Assembly (NCBI RefSeq): GCF_009184865.1
Contig: NZ_CP045096.1
Span: forward strand, 2,666,001-2,730,000
Direction of reading: 5' to 3'
Source of the DNA: Streptomyces phaeolivaceus
GTDB lineage: Bacteria > Actinomycetota > Actinomycetes > Streptomycetales > Streptomycetaceae
Length of the DNA: 64,000 bases
In this document: in pieces, positions 16,194-23,478 of the stretch
Layout: the number at the start of each line of letters is the position of its first letter
Numbering within the stretch: position 1 is the stretch's first letter
Notes under the pieces: generated by a model
Database searches by the model: none
Seen by the model: only the letters and a program-made list of their open reading frames with translations
Told to the model about the DNA's origin: nothing
Made by a program: the position numbers and the translations under genes

Positions 16194-17357
16194 TCAGTCG
16201 GGCAGCCCCGCCGCCAGCAGATCCACGAACCCGATGTCCTCGTTGGCGACACCGAACACCTCGGCACGCTGCAGAACCCTTTCCGCCCAGGCGCGGTGCG
16301 GCTTGACCTCGTTCATCTTGTTGCGGGAGGCGGACCGCAGGACGCCCCCGTTGCGGTCGGGCCGCACGATGTCCTGGGCATCGCCGAACTCCTCGTGGCT
16401 GACCACGGACAGCGCGTGCACCGGCAGGACGTGCGTGGGATGGATGCAGGTCTTGCCGAGCAGCCCGTTGGCCTGGTCGAGGGAGATCTCGCGCAGCAGA
16501 CCGTCCAGCGCGTGCTCGATCAGCGACTCACGCAGCTCCCCGGCCCGGTTCGCCAGGAAGGGGCTGGTGCGCAGCTGTGGCTTGAACATACGTTCCTGCA
16601 CCCGGAAGTACTCCCACACCGGCCCGGTCACCGTGAACCCGGTGCCGTCGGCGCGCCCCAGCACGTTGACCACGTCCGCGATCACGGAGGCGACGATCTG
16701 GACGTCGTACGCGGTCATGTCGGGTGCCCGGCGCAGGGCGTAGGAGGAGCAGAAGTCGGTGACGCCGAGCCGCAGCGCGAGGACGCGGTCGCGGTACTTG
16801 TCGACGGTGTGGGCGATGCCCTGGAGCGCCTCTACGCGCGTCTCCCTGTACATCAGCTCGGGCGATTCGAGCACCGGCATACCGAACAGCCGCCGCCCGC
16901 TCGCGGCCTCGGCGGCGGTGAGCGCCTCCAGGAAGGCGATCCCGCGCTCCTCGGTGAACTTCGGGAACACGAAACCGGACAGCAGCCGTACGGCCGGGCC
17001 GAAACGGCGGACGAGGTCGGGTATCTGCTCGGCGAAGCGGACTCTGATGAACAGCAGCGGAAGCTCGGTGTCCGTGCGTCCGGCGAGGTCGACGAACTGC
17101 CGGACGAGGTTCTCCTCGGCGCCCACGACCTCGGCGTCGTCGATGGAGTCCTCCAGGCACAGCACCATGGAGACCACGCCACGCCCGGCCTGCTTGACGA
17201 TGTCGTCGGCCAGCCGCTCGCGGGTCGCCGGGCTGTAGAGCGTGGCGCCGAGCGCGGCGGCGAGCACGCGGGAGGGGGAGTCGGCGTCGAAGACGCCCGG
17301 CTCCCGGTAGAAGAGACGACGACGCTCCTCAGGGGCGATGTGCCCGAAATGACGCAT
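16194..17357 (-). CDS. HpcH/HpaI aldolase-citrate lyase (CitE-like) protein of the Ter module
   Basis: Protein of 387 residues in the CitE/malyl-CoA lyase superfamily (TIM barrel, Mg-dependent C-C cleavage or formation). Visible signatures are MVLCLEDSIDDAE (about residue 66-78, acidic metal ligands), LLFIRVRF, FVFPKF, MPVLESPE with the second Glu ligand, and KTCIHPTHV near the end. It starts at ATG 17357, divergent from the terD gene at 17548, and is the first gene of the operon CitE-PRTase/StiP-HAD. The CitE-like enzyme is a defining member of the ter-associated biosynthetic module; its true substrate is unknown. Confidence 0.85.
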   Translation of the reverse strand: MRHFGHIAPEERRRLFYREPGVFDADSPSRVLAAALGATLYSPATRERLADDIVKQAGRGVVSMVLCLEDSIDDAEVVGAEENLVRQFVDLAGRTDTELPLLFIRVRFAEQIPDLVRRFGPAVRLLSGFVFPKFTEERGIAFLEALTAAEAASGRRLFGMPVLESPELMYRETRVEALQGIAHTVDKYRDRVLALRLGVTDFCSSYALRRAPDMTAYDVQIVASVIADVVNVLGRADGTGFTVTGPVWEYFRVQERMFKPQLRTSPFLANRAGELRESLIEHALDGLLREISLDQANGLLGKTCIHPTHVLPVHALSVVSHEEFGDAQDIVRPDRNGGVLRSASRNKMNEVKPHRAWAERVLQRAEVFGVANEDIGFVDLLAAGLPD

Positions 17358-17471
17358 GTGGTTCCCCCGTGGCTGCTGGGCGTCCGGTCACGATCGTGGC
17401 CGGTAATAGTACGTACAAATGTGTGACATCAGTTCCCGCCGGGCGTGAAGTTCTGGTAACCCGGCCATGTC

Positions 17472-17506
17472 GGGCGTCGGACGATTTCCCCGACGATTCG
17501 ACGCCC
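17472..17506 (+). promoter_or_regulatory. Inverted repeat in the terD leader
   Basis: Arms gggcgtcg (17472-17479) and cgacgccc (17499-17506) enclose two direct copies of gacgatt. It ends 42 bp upstream of the terD start, so it would form an mRNA stem-loop or an operator. Confidence 0.4.
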
Positions 17507-17547
17507 CCGCGTTGTCGTGGTCAGGACCGAGAGGGCAGGATGACCGC

Positions 17548-18396
17548 ATGACGCACGCGATGCTGAAGGGGTCGAACGTCCCGATCGAGGCCACGGCGGT
17601 CCGCGCCGTGCTGCGCTGGGCGGCGGGCCAGAACTCCCCGGACGTCGACGCCTCGGCGCTGCTCCTCGGCCCCGACGGACGCGTACGATCCGACGAGGAC
17701 TTCGTCTTCTACAACCAGCCGCGCCACCCTTCGGGCAAGGTGTGGCGGCTGGGCAAAAAGCGTGTGTCGGACGGCCTCACCGACACCATCCAGACCGATC
17801 TCTCGGGTGTCGAGTCCGCCGTCGGCCAAATTCTCATCGTGGCCTCCGCCGACGACGAGCAGGGCGAACCCGTCCGCTTCGACCGCGTACGGTCCCTGCG
17901 CATCCTGCTGTACGACGCCACCGACGCCGACGCCGAGCCGCTGGCGTATTTCGACGTCAAGCCCGAGACCGGCGAGGAGACCGCGCTGATCTGCGGTGAG
18001 CTGTACCGCCGGGGCGGCGGCTGGAAGTTCCGCGCCCTGGGCGAGGGGTACGCCAACGGTCTCCAGGGTCTCGCCACGAACTTCGGCATCCTGGTCGACG
18101 AGTCGGCAGCGGCGGCGGCCGACCTGACGGCCACGACCCAGACGCCGGCCCCCGAGATCTCGGCGCCCCTGCCACCCGAGCAGCCCCCGACGGGCGTCCC
18201 GTCCCAGCCCGCGTACGGCTATCCCCCGGCGGCGCCGACCCGGCAGCCCACCCAGCCCGCCTACGGCTACCCGCACCCCCAGCCGACCCCGGCCACCACC
18301 AACGGCCCGGCCTACGGCTACCCCCAGCCCACGGCGGCGGCCCTGGACCCCGACTTCCGTCTGCCGCCTCAGGGCCCGCAGTTCATCGGCCGCTGA
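17548..18396 (+). CDS. TerD-family protein with Pro/Tyr-rich tail
   Basis: Protein of 282 residues; ATG 17548 follows gagggcagga. Residues 1-190 are a TerD domain: the calcium-binding region [10 protein letters not shown], the FVFYNQP strand, and [23 protein letters not shown] near the end match the family well. The tail (about 200-282) is low-complexity and holds three AYGYP repeats, a layout seen in proteins that interact through proline-rich segments. TerD proteins are cytosolic Ca-binding factors of stress complexes and affect differentiation in Streptomyces. It is divergent from the CitE-like operon and convergent with the TerA-like gene. Confidence 0.9.
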   Translation: MTHAMLKGSNVPIEATAVRAVLRWAAGQNSPDVDASALLLGPDGRVRSDEDFVFYNQPRHPSGKVWRLGKKRVSDGLTDTIQTDLSGVESAVGQILIVASADDEQGEPVRFDRVRSLRILLYDATDADAEPLAYFDVKPETGEETALICGELYRRGGGWKFRALGEGYANGLQGLATNFGILVDESAAAAADLTATTQTPAPEISAPLPPEQPPTGVPSQPAYGYPPAAPTRQPTQPAYGYPHPQPTPATTNGPAYGYPQPTAAALDPDFRLPPQGPQFIGR

Positions 18397-18418
18397 GGCC
18401 TTACGCCGCAGACCCACC

Positions 18419-19159
18419 TCATCGCTGATCGGCCTTGGATTTGTAGCCACGCCCCCACTGCAACCCCCACCCGTACAACCGGTCCAGCTCGGCCTGGAAG
18501 CCATAGACGAACTTCACTTCCCGGCGCACGGTGATCTCCCCCTTGACGTTCTCGATCATCACCACCGCGCACGACCGCGCCTGCGGATGCCGCTCGTCCA
18601 GGCCTATCTCGATGCGCGGCCCGTTGCTCGGATACAGCGTGACGATCGCGTGTGTCCGGTCGAACGCCGGTGTCTGGTCGTAGATGTAGACGAACACCAG
18701 CATCCGCTTGAAGGCGTCCCGGTGGTCGAGGTTGATGTACATCGTCTCGCCGGACCCCGACCCGAACCGGTCGTCCCCGCTGAGCCGCATGTACGGCGGT
18801 TCGTTGATGTCCCCGAGGAAGCCGCCCAGCGGCTGCACGACCCCCTTGGTGCCGTCGGCCAGCTCGTAGAGACAGCCGAGGTCGAGGTCGACGTTGACCA
18901 TGCTCTGGCTGTGCGCCTGCACCTCCTCCGGCCGCAGGGCCTTGAAGGGGTGCCGCAGCACGCTCTGCCGCTTGGGCGCGCCGATGTCGGACGTCCGCAT
19001 CCGCCAGGACAGGTTGACGCGCAGATGGCCCGCTGCGGCGTTCTGCTTGGACAGGGACACCTTCTGGTGCCGTTTGGTCAGCTCGATCGCGTTGGTCGCC
19101 GCGTTGCCCGCGTCGAACTCCGAGGCCCGCCCGCGCCAGAGGTTGTCCAGGAAACTCAT
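18419..19159 (-). CDS. TerA-like tellurium-resistance family protein
   Basis: Protein of 246 residues; ATG 19159 (MSFLDNLWRG) is preferred to a GTG/ATG 42 bp upstream because homologous N-termini begin with this amphipathic segment. The region VNVDLDLGCLYELADGTKGVVQ resembles the acidic, Ca-binding strand of the TerA/TerD fold, and YIYDQTP and VTLYPSNGPRIEIGLDE fit the TerA branch. No signal peptide or span is present. TerA-like proteins pair with TerD proteins in the membrane-associated Ter complexes. The neighbours are a TerD gene (convergent) and a TerC-type membrane gene. Confidence 0.8.
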   Translation of the reverse strand: MSFLDNLWRGRASEFDAGNAATNAIELTKRHQKVSLSKQNAAAGHLRVNLSWRMRTSDIGAPKRQSVLRHPFKALRPEEVQAHSQSMVNVDLDLGCLYELADGTKGVVQPLGGFLGDINEPPYMRLSGDDRFGSGSGETMYINLDHRDAFKRMLVFVYIYDQTPAFDRTHAIVTLYPSNGPRIEIGLDERHPQARSCAVVMIENVKGEITVRREVKFVYGFQAELDRLYGWGLQWGRGYKSKADQR

Positions 19160-19273
19160 GCCCGCCCGCCCCACACCTAGCCGTGTCGTCACGTCAACCA
19201 CCAGCGGGGCGGCCGACGAGGAGGAGTCCTCGTCGGCCGCCCCGCTCAGAGCCTGCCCTCACCCCGCGGGTGG

Positions 19274-20419
19274 TCACACCCCGGAGGAGACCTCCGACTT
19301 GTCGGCGGCGTCCGCGTCGCCCTCTTCGGCCGCCAGCGCCTTGTTGCGGCGGACCGAGGACCAGAAGGACCAGCCGATCAGGACGACCCCGATGAAACCG
19401 GTGATGAGTTCGCTGATCTGGTACTGAATGGTGATCAGGAGGAGCGCGGCGAGGGCGCCGATCGCGTAGTGCGCGCCGTGCTCCAGGTAGACGTAGTCGT
19501 CGAGGGTGCCCTGGCGGACCAGGTACACGGTCAGCGACCGGACGTACATCGCGCCGATACCGAGACCCAGCGCCATCAGGACGATGTCGTTGGTGATGGC
19601 GAAGGCGCCGATCACGCCGTCGAAGGAGAAGGAGGCGTCCAGGACCTCCAGGTAGAGGAACATGAAGAACGCGGCCTTGCCGGCGAGGGCCACGGGTGTA
19701 CGCGCCTTGCCCGTGCGCCGTGCCTCTTCCTCCTCCTCGTGCTCGCGCTCCTCCTCTTCCTCCAGCTTGCCTTCGAAGAAGCCCGAGAGGCCGCCGACGA
19801 CGAGATAGGTGATGAGGCCCGCGAGACCGGCGACCAGTACGGTCTGCGCCTTGTCGACATGGGTGCCGCCATGCTGGTGGGCATGGGTCGCGAAGGTCAT
19901 CGAGGTGACCAGCAGGACGATCATCGCGATACAGGTCGACAGCATGTCGATCTTGCCCAGCTTGGCGAGCGGGCGCTCCAGCCAGGCGAGCCACTTGTGT
20001 TCGCGGTCCTCGAAGACGAAGTCCAGGAAGATCATCAGCAGGAACATGCCGCCGAAGGCCGCGATCGTCGGATGGGCGTCCGTCACCAGCTGCTCGTAGC
20101 GATCCTTGTCGTTGAACGCCAGTTCGACGGCCTCGATGGGGCCGAGTTGGGCGCTGATGGCGACGATCACGACGGGGAAGACCAGCCGCATACCGAAGAC
20201 GGCGATGAGGATGCCGATGGTGAGGAAGATCTTCTGCCAGAAGGCATTCATCTTCTTCAGGATCCCGGCGTTCACCACCGCGTTGTCGAACGACAGCGAG
20301 ATCTCCAGGACGGAGAGGATGGCCACGATCCCAAGGGCCGTCCATCCTCCGAACAGAACCGCTGCGACCAAGCCGAGCGCGGTGACCGCGAACGACCAGC
20401 CGAAGGTTTTCAGAACCAC
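19274..20419 (-). CDS. DUF475 (TerC superfamily) integral membrane protein
   Basis: Protein of 381 residues from GTG 20419 with nine or so membrane spans. Conserved TerC-type motifs sit in the spans: LEISLSFDNAVVNAG early and LEVLDASFSFDGVIGAFAI later, each with the acidic and Asn/Asp residues thought to bind metal. A charged loop (about 220-240, Glu/Arg-rich) separates the two halves and a disordered acidic tail ends the protein. TerC proteins partner with TerD-type proteins at the membrane and some export manganese. It lies between the TerA-like gene and two terD genes, all on the minus strand. Confidence 0.9.
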   Translation of the reverse strand: MVLKTFGWSFAVTALGLVAAVLFGGWTALGIVAILSVLEISLSFDNAVVNAGILKKMNAFWQKIFLTIGILIAVFGMRLVFPVVIVAISAQLGPIEAVELAFNDKDRYEQLVTDAHPTIAAFGGMFLLMIFLDFVFEDREHKWLAWLERPLAKLGKIDMLSTCIAMIVLLVTSMTFATHAHQHGGTHVDKAQTVLVAGLAGLITYLVVGGLSGFFEGKLEEEEEREHEEEEEARRTGKARTPVALAGKAAFFMFLYLEVLDASFSFDGVIGAFAITNDIVLMALGLGIGAMYVRSLTVYLVRQGTLDDYVYLEHGAHYAIGALAALLLITIQYQISELITGFIGVVLIGWSFWSSVRRNKALAAEEGDADAADKSEVSSGV

Positions 20420-20545
20420 TGGCTACCCAATCGTGTGTGTACGGGGTTCCCCCGCGCCGCGCGCGGCTTTACGAAACTTTGAACCCGAAGTCTAGTCGGG
20501 TACCCCGCGCACCCCACAACGCCCCGGCTTTCACATGGAGAAGCG

Positions 20546-21121
20546 CTACGACACATTCACACCGAAGTCGAGTGCGATGCCCCGCAGACCGGACGCGTAC
20601 CCCTGCCCCACCGCGCGGAACTTCCACTCGCCGCCGTAGCGGTACACCTCACCGAAGATCATCGCGGTCTCGGTGGAGGCGTCCTCGGAGAGGTCGTAGC
20701 GGGCGAGTTCCTGACCGTCGGCCTGGTTGACGACACGGATGAAGGCATTGCTGACCTGGCCGAACGCCTGGCCGCGGTTCTCCGCGTCATGGATGGAGAC
20801 CGGAAAGACGATCTTGTCGACGGTGGCCGGCACCCGGGAGAGGTCGATGATCAGCGACTCGTCGTCGCCGTCGCCCTCGCCGGTGAGGTTGTCGCCGGTG
20901 TGCTCGACCGAGCCGTCCGGGCTCTTCAGGTTGTTGTAGAAGACGAACCATTCGTCCCCCAGCACCCGCCCGCCCTGACACAGCAGCGCGCTGGCGTCGA
21001 GGTCGAAAGGGGCTCCGGTGGTGGTCCGAACGTCCCAGCCGAGCCCGACCAACACTTGCGTGAGGTTCGGTGCGGCCTTGGAGAGGGAGACATTGCCTCC
21101 CTTGGCGAGTGTGACGCCCAT
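20546..21121 (-). CDS. terD: TerD-family calcium-binding stress protein
   Basis: Protein of 191 residues, the usual TerD/TerE length. It has [15 protein letters not shown] at the start, the double calcium site motifs [10 protein letters not shown] and the acidic loop [11 protein letters not shown], then [25 protein letters not shown] and the C-terminal [17 protein letters not shown]. It is about two-thirds identical by eye to its neighbour at 21303, so the pair arose by duplication. The upstream region has its own direct and inverted repeats, which suggests separate control. Cytosolic; acts in tellurite/oxidative and wall stress responses and development. Confidence 0.93.
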   Translation of the reverse strand: MGVTLAKGGNVSLSKAAPNLTQVLVGLGWDVRTTTGAPFDLDASALLCQGGRVLGDEWFVFYNNLKSPDGSVEHTGDNLTGEGDGDDESLIIDLSRVPATVDKIVFPVSIHDAENRGQAFGQVSNAFIRVVNQADGQELARYDLSEDASTETAMIFGEVYRYGGEWKFRAVGQGYASGLRGIALDFGVNVS

Positions 21122-21158
21122 GGTGCTGGTCCTCCCCGATTTTCGAGCTTCCGTTGCT

Positions 21159-21221
21159 CAACTGTTCAGTTGTCCGCGTATGTCCGCGTACGCGTGGGCC
21201 GCCCGCCCTCGCGTACGCGGA
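21159..21221. promoter_or_regulatory. Repeat-rich upstream region of the second terD gene
   Basis: Three elements sit 38-100 bp upstream of the start at 21121: a palindrome with arms caact/agttg (21159-21172), a 10-bp direct repeat tgtccgcgta (21171-21190), and a perfect inverted repeat with 12-nt arms tccgcgtacgcg (21183-21194) and its complement (21210-21221). The first is at operator distance; the last could be a terminator or operator. Confidence 0.45.
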
Positions 21222-21280
21222 CGCGTCCGGCGCCGCGGTCGGTGAACGACGGCGGCGCCGGACGTGGTGCGTCTGTGGTT

Positions 21281-21300
21281 CACGGGGGTCCTCCCCCGTG
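21281..21300 (-). terminator. Hairpin terminator of the first terD gene
   Basis: A perfect 8-bp stem cacggggg/cccccgtg with a 4-nt loop, 2 bp beyond the stop of the gene at 21303. There is no U-tract, as often in Streptomyces. Confidence 0.6.
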
Positions 21301-21302
21301 AC

Positions 21303-21878
21303 TCAGACGTTCACACCGAAGTCCTGGGCGATACCGCGCAGGCCCGAGGCGTATCCCTGTCCGATGGCGCGGAACTTCCACTCGGCGCCGTGCCGGTACA
21401 GCTCGCCGAAGACCATGGCGGTCTCGGTGGAGGCGTCCTCGGAGAGGTCGTAACGGGCGATCTCCGCCTCGCCGGCCTGGTTCACCACGCGGATGAAGGC
21501 GTTGCGGACCTGGCCGAAGGACTGCTGGCGGTTCTCGGCGTCGTAGATCGAGACCGGGAAGACGATCTTCTCGATCTCGGCCGGGACGGTCGCGAGGCTG
21601 ACCTTGATCTGCTCGTCGTCGCCCTCGCCCTCACCGGTGAGGTTGTCACCGGTGTGCTCGACCGAGCCGTCCGGGCTCTTCAGGTTGTTGAAGAAGATGA
21701 AGTTGGCGTCGCTGCTGACCTTGCCCGACGCGTCCAGCAGCAGGGCACTGGCGTCCAGGTCGAAGTCGGTACCGGTCGTGGTGCGGATGTCCCACCCCAG
21801 TCCGATGATGACCGCGGTCAGGCCCGGCGCCTCCTTGGTCAGCGATACGTTGCCGCCCTTGCTGAGGCTGACTCCCAC
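21303..21878 (-). CDS. terD: TerD-family calcium-binding stress protein
   Basis: Protein of 191 residues, a close paralogue of the gene at 20546. It begins [18 protein letters not shown], a strongly conserved TerD start, then [12 protein letters not shown] and [11 protein letters not shown] calcium-site segments and the [17 protein letters not shown] end. No signal or membrane segment. The two copies differ mainly in charged surface loops. In the ter gene family several TerD copies work together with TerC/DUF475 and TerA-like proteins, all present here. Confidence 0.93.
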   Translation of the reverse strand: MGVSLSKGGNVSLTKEAPGLTAVIIGLGWDIRTTTGTDFDLDASALLLDASGKVSSDANFIFFNNLKSPDGSVEHTGDNLTGEGEGDDEQIKVSLATVPAEIEKIVFPVSIYDAENRQQSFGQVRNAFIRVVNQAGEAEIARYDLSEDASTETAMVFGELYRHGAEWKFRAIGQGYASGLRGIAQDFGVNV

Positions 21879-21990
21879 GAAGTCCTCCGTTTGGTTTCTG
21901 GGGCGGGAGCCCCGTCGTGCGTTGGTGTCGGATCAACGTGTCGATCCTAGTGACGGGTTCCCGTTCCCCGCAGGGCTTGGAACCGAAGAA

Positions 21991-22449
21991 TCACAGGGTG
22001 TCGAGGGCCTTGAGGTACTCGTTCAGGTCACGGGCGTCCGGCAGGGCGTTGACGACCGACCAGCGGACGACGCCCTCCTTGTCGACGATGAACGTGCCGC
22101 GCACCGCGCAGCCCTTGTCCGCGTCGAACACGCCGTAGTCCCGGGAGACCTCGCCGTGCGGCCAGAAGTCCGACAGCAGCGGGTAGTCCAGGCCCTCCTG
22201 CTCGGCGAAGACCCGCAGCGTGTGGATCGAGTCGTTCGACACCGCCAGCAGTTGTACGTCGTCGTTCACGAACTTCGGCAGGTTGTCCCGCAGCTCGCAC
22301 AGCTCGCCCGTGCACACCCCGGTGAACGCGAACGGGTAGAAGAGCACCACCACGTTCTTCTCGCCCCGGAAGTCCGAGAGCCGCACGGTGGCGCCGTGGT
22401 TGTCCTTGAGCTCGAAGTCGGGTGCCTTGTCGCCGACCTGGATCGCCAT
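21991..22449 (-). CDS. ahpE: AhpE-type peroxiredoxin
   Basis: One-cysteine-type peroxiredoxin of 152 residues that reduces peroxides. ATG 22449 has aggaag upstream; seven extra codons before it are not needed. [18 protein letters not shown] carries the peroxidatic Cys46, with Thr43 and a second Cys51; the catalytic Arg follows in the C-terminal half ([13 protein letters not shown]). The TGVCTGELC pattern is that of the actinobacterial AhpE group. It is followed upstream by DUF3052 and then divergent aceE, the same order as Rv2238c (AhpE), Rv2239c and Rv2241 (AceE) in M. tuberculosis. Confidence 0.9.
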   Translation of the reverse strand: MAIQVGDKAPDFELKDNHGATVRLSDFRGEKNVVVLFYPFAFTGVCTGELCELRDNLPKFVNDDVQLLAVSNDSIHTLRVFAEQEGLDYPLLSDFWPHGEVSRDYGVFDADKGCAVRGTFIVDKEGVVRWSVVNALPDARDLNEYLKALDTL

Positions 22450-22508
22450 GATCTTCCTGAGTCCCTTCATGGACTGTTCGGGTGGCCCAGCCTACGCAGC
22501 GGAAACAG

Positions 22509-22554
22509 CGCGCCCCTGGAGGGGTGGCCACGAAGGGGCCCCTCCAGGGGCGCG
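22509..22554 (-). terminator. Long hairpin between DUF3052 and ahpE
   Basis: Arms of 16 nt (22509-22524 and 22539-22554, cgcgcccctggagggg and its complement) with a 14-nt loop. It is followed by a gcgcggggaaccgcgcgac dispersed element. It should separate the DUF3052 transcript from ahpE. Confidence 0.7.
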
Positions 22555-22638
22555 GGGAACCGCGCGACAGGCCGCGACGGAGCCGCGGTGTCATCGCGCG
22601 GAACCCAACCGGAATCTCAGGCGAACGTCACTGCTTCA

Positions 22639-23076
22639 CTACTTCTTCGACTTCGCCGCCTTCGGCGTCACCAACCGGCTCCCACTCCAGTCCTTGCCGA
22701 CGCTGACGCTCTTCGACGCGGACAGTCCCGCGGTCGTCGCGGCTTCGGAGATGTCGCTGGGCTCCACATAGCCGTCACGCCCGGTCTTGGGCGTCAGCAG
22801 CAGGATCGAGCCACCCTCCTCGATGTACGTGGTGGCGTCCACCAGTACGTCGGTCAGGTCGCCGTCGTCGTCTCGGAACCACAGCACGACGGCATCGGCC
22901 ACGTCGTCGTAGTCCTCGTCGACGAGCTCACTGCCTACGACTTCTTCGATGGACTCGCGGAGCTCCTGGTCGACATCGTCGTCGTAGCCGATCTCCTGGA
23001 CCACCTGCTCGGGCTGGAACCCCAGCCTCGCGGCAGGGTTCGTCCGCTCCTCCGCGTGGTCCGCGGTCGCGCTCAC
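22639..23076 (-). CDS. DUF3052 family protein
   Basis: Protein of 145 residues; GTG 23076 has aggagg at ideal distance. It is acidic, with LGFQPEQVVQEIGYDDDVDQEL and ADAVVLWFRDDDGDLTDVLVDA typical of DUF3052, plus a small basic tail (AAKSKK). The family is cytosolic and restricted mainly to actinobacteria; its function is unknown. It is divergent from aceE, and the link with AhpE and AceE is conserved in mycobacteria, which suggests a role tied to redox or acetyl-CoA metabolism. This last point is inference. Confidence 0.85.
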   Translation of the reverse strand: MSATADHAEERTNPAARLGFQPEQVVQEIGYDDDVDQELRESIEEVVGSELVDEDYDDVADAVVLWFRDDDGDLTDVLVDATTYIEEGGSILLLTPKTGRDGYVEPSDISEAATTAGLSASKSVSVGKDWSGSRLVTPKAAKSKK

Positions 23077-23356
23077 GGGTTGCCTCCTGATCATGTTCGG
23101 ATGGGGTCGCCCCCTGGGGAATCAGCCACGCGCGTGCGCGAAGCAATGGCCGTAGTCCACACGGGCGGGACGGATCGCGCAAGTACCCAGCCTTCCAGAC
23201 CGCCGAAACGGTGACGATCCGGGCCGTGTCACCGCAACTCTCTGCGCGGATTCACAGCTTCACGTGACGCACGCCACACCGTTCTGCCCGTTTTGTGCAT
23301 TCGGCAACCATAGGGGGGTACGAGCATCGAATACCTTTACTACCTTTGTCGAGCAA

Positions 23357-23373
23357 GTAACCGCCCTGGTTAC
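23357..23373. promoter_or_regulatory. Inverted repeat upstream of aceE
   Basis: Arms gtaacc and ggttac with a 5-nt spacer, 106 bp upstream of the aceE start, in a comparatively AT-rich stretch that also holds repeated taccttt words (about 23331-23347). A candidate operator for aceE; the regulator is unknown. Confidence 0.4.
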
Positions 23374-23478
23374 CTCTCGGTAGAGATGACGTTTGCGTCC
23401 CCGAGGTACACGATGGGGGGCGGTGCAGTACCCCCGAAGAACCCCTGAAGAGCGGCCCTCTGACAGCTAAGGAACAGC

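Noticed and set aside
12731..21878. Phage-defence island interpretation of the Ter region
   Set aside because: Ter modules have been proposed in defence, but no nuclease, helicase or other defence gene occurs here, so stress response is the safer reading.
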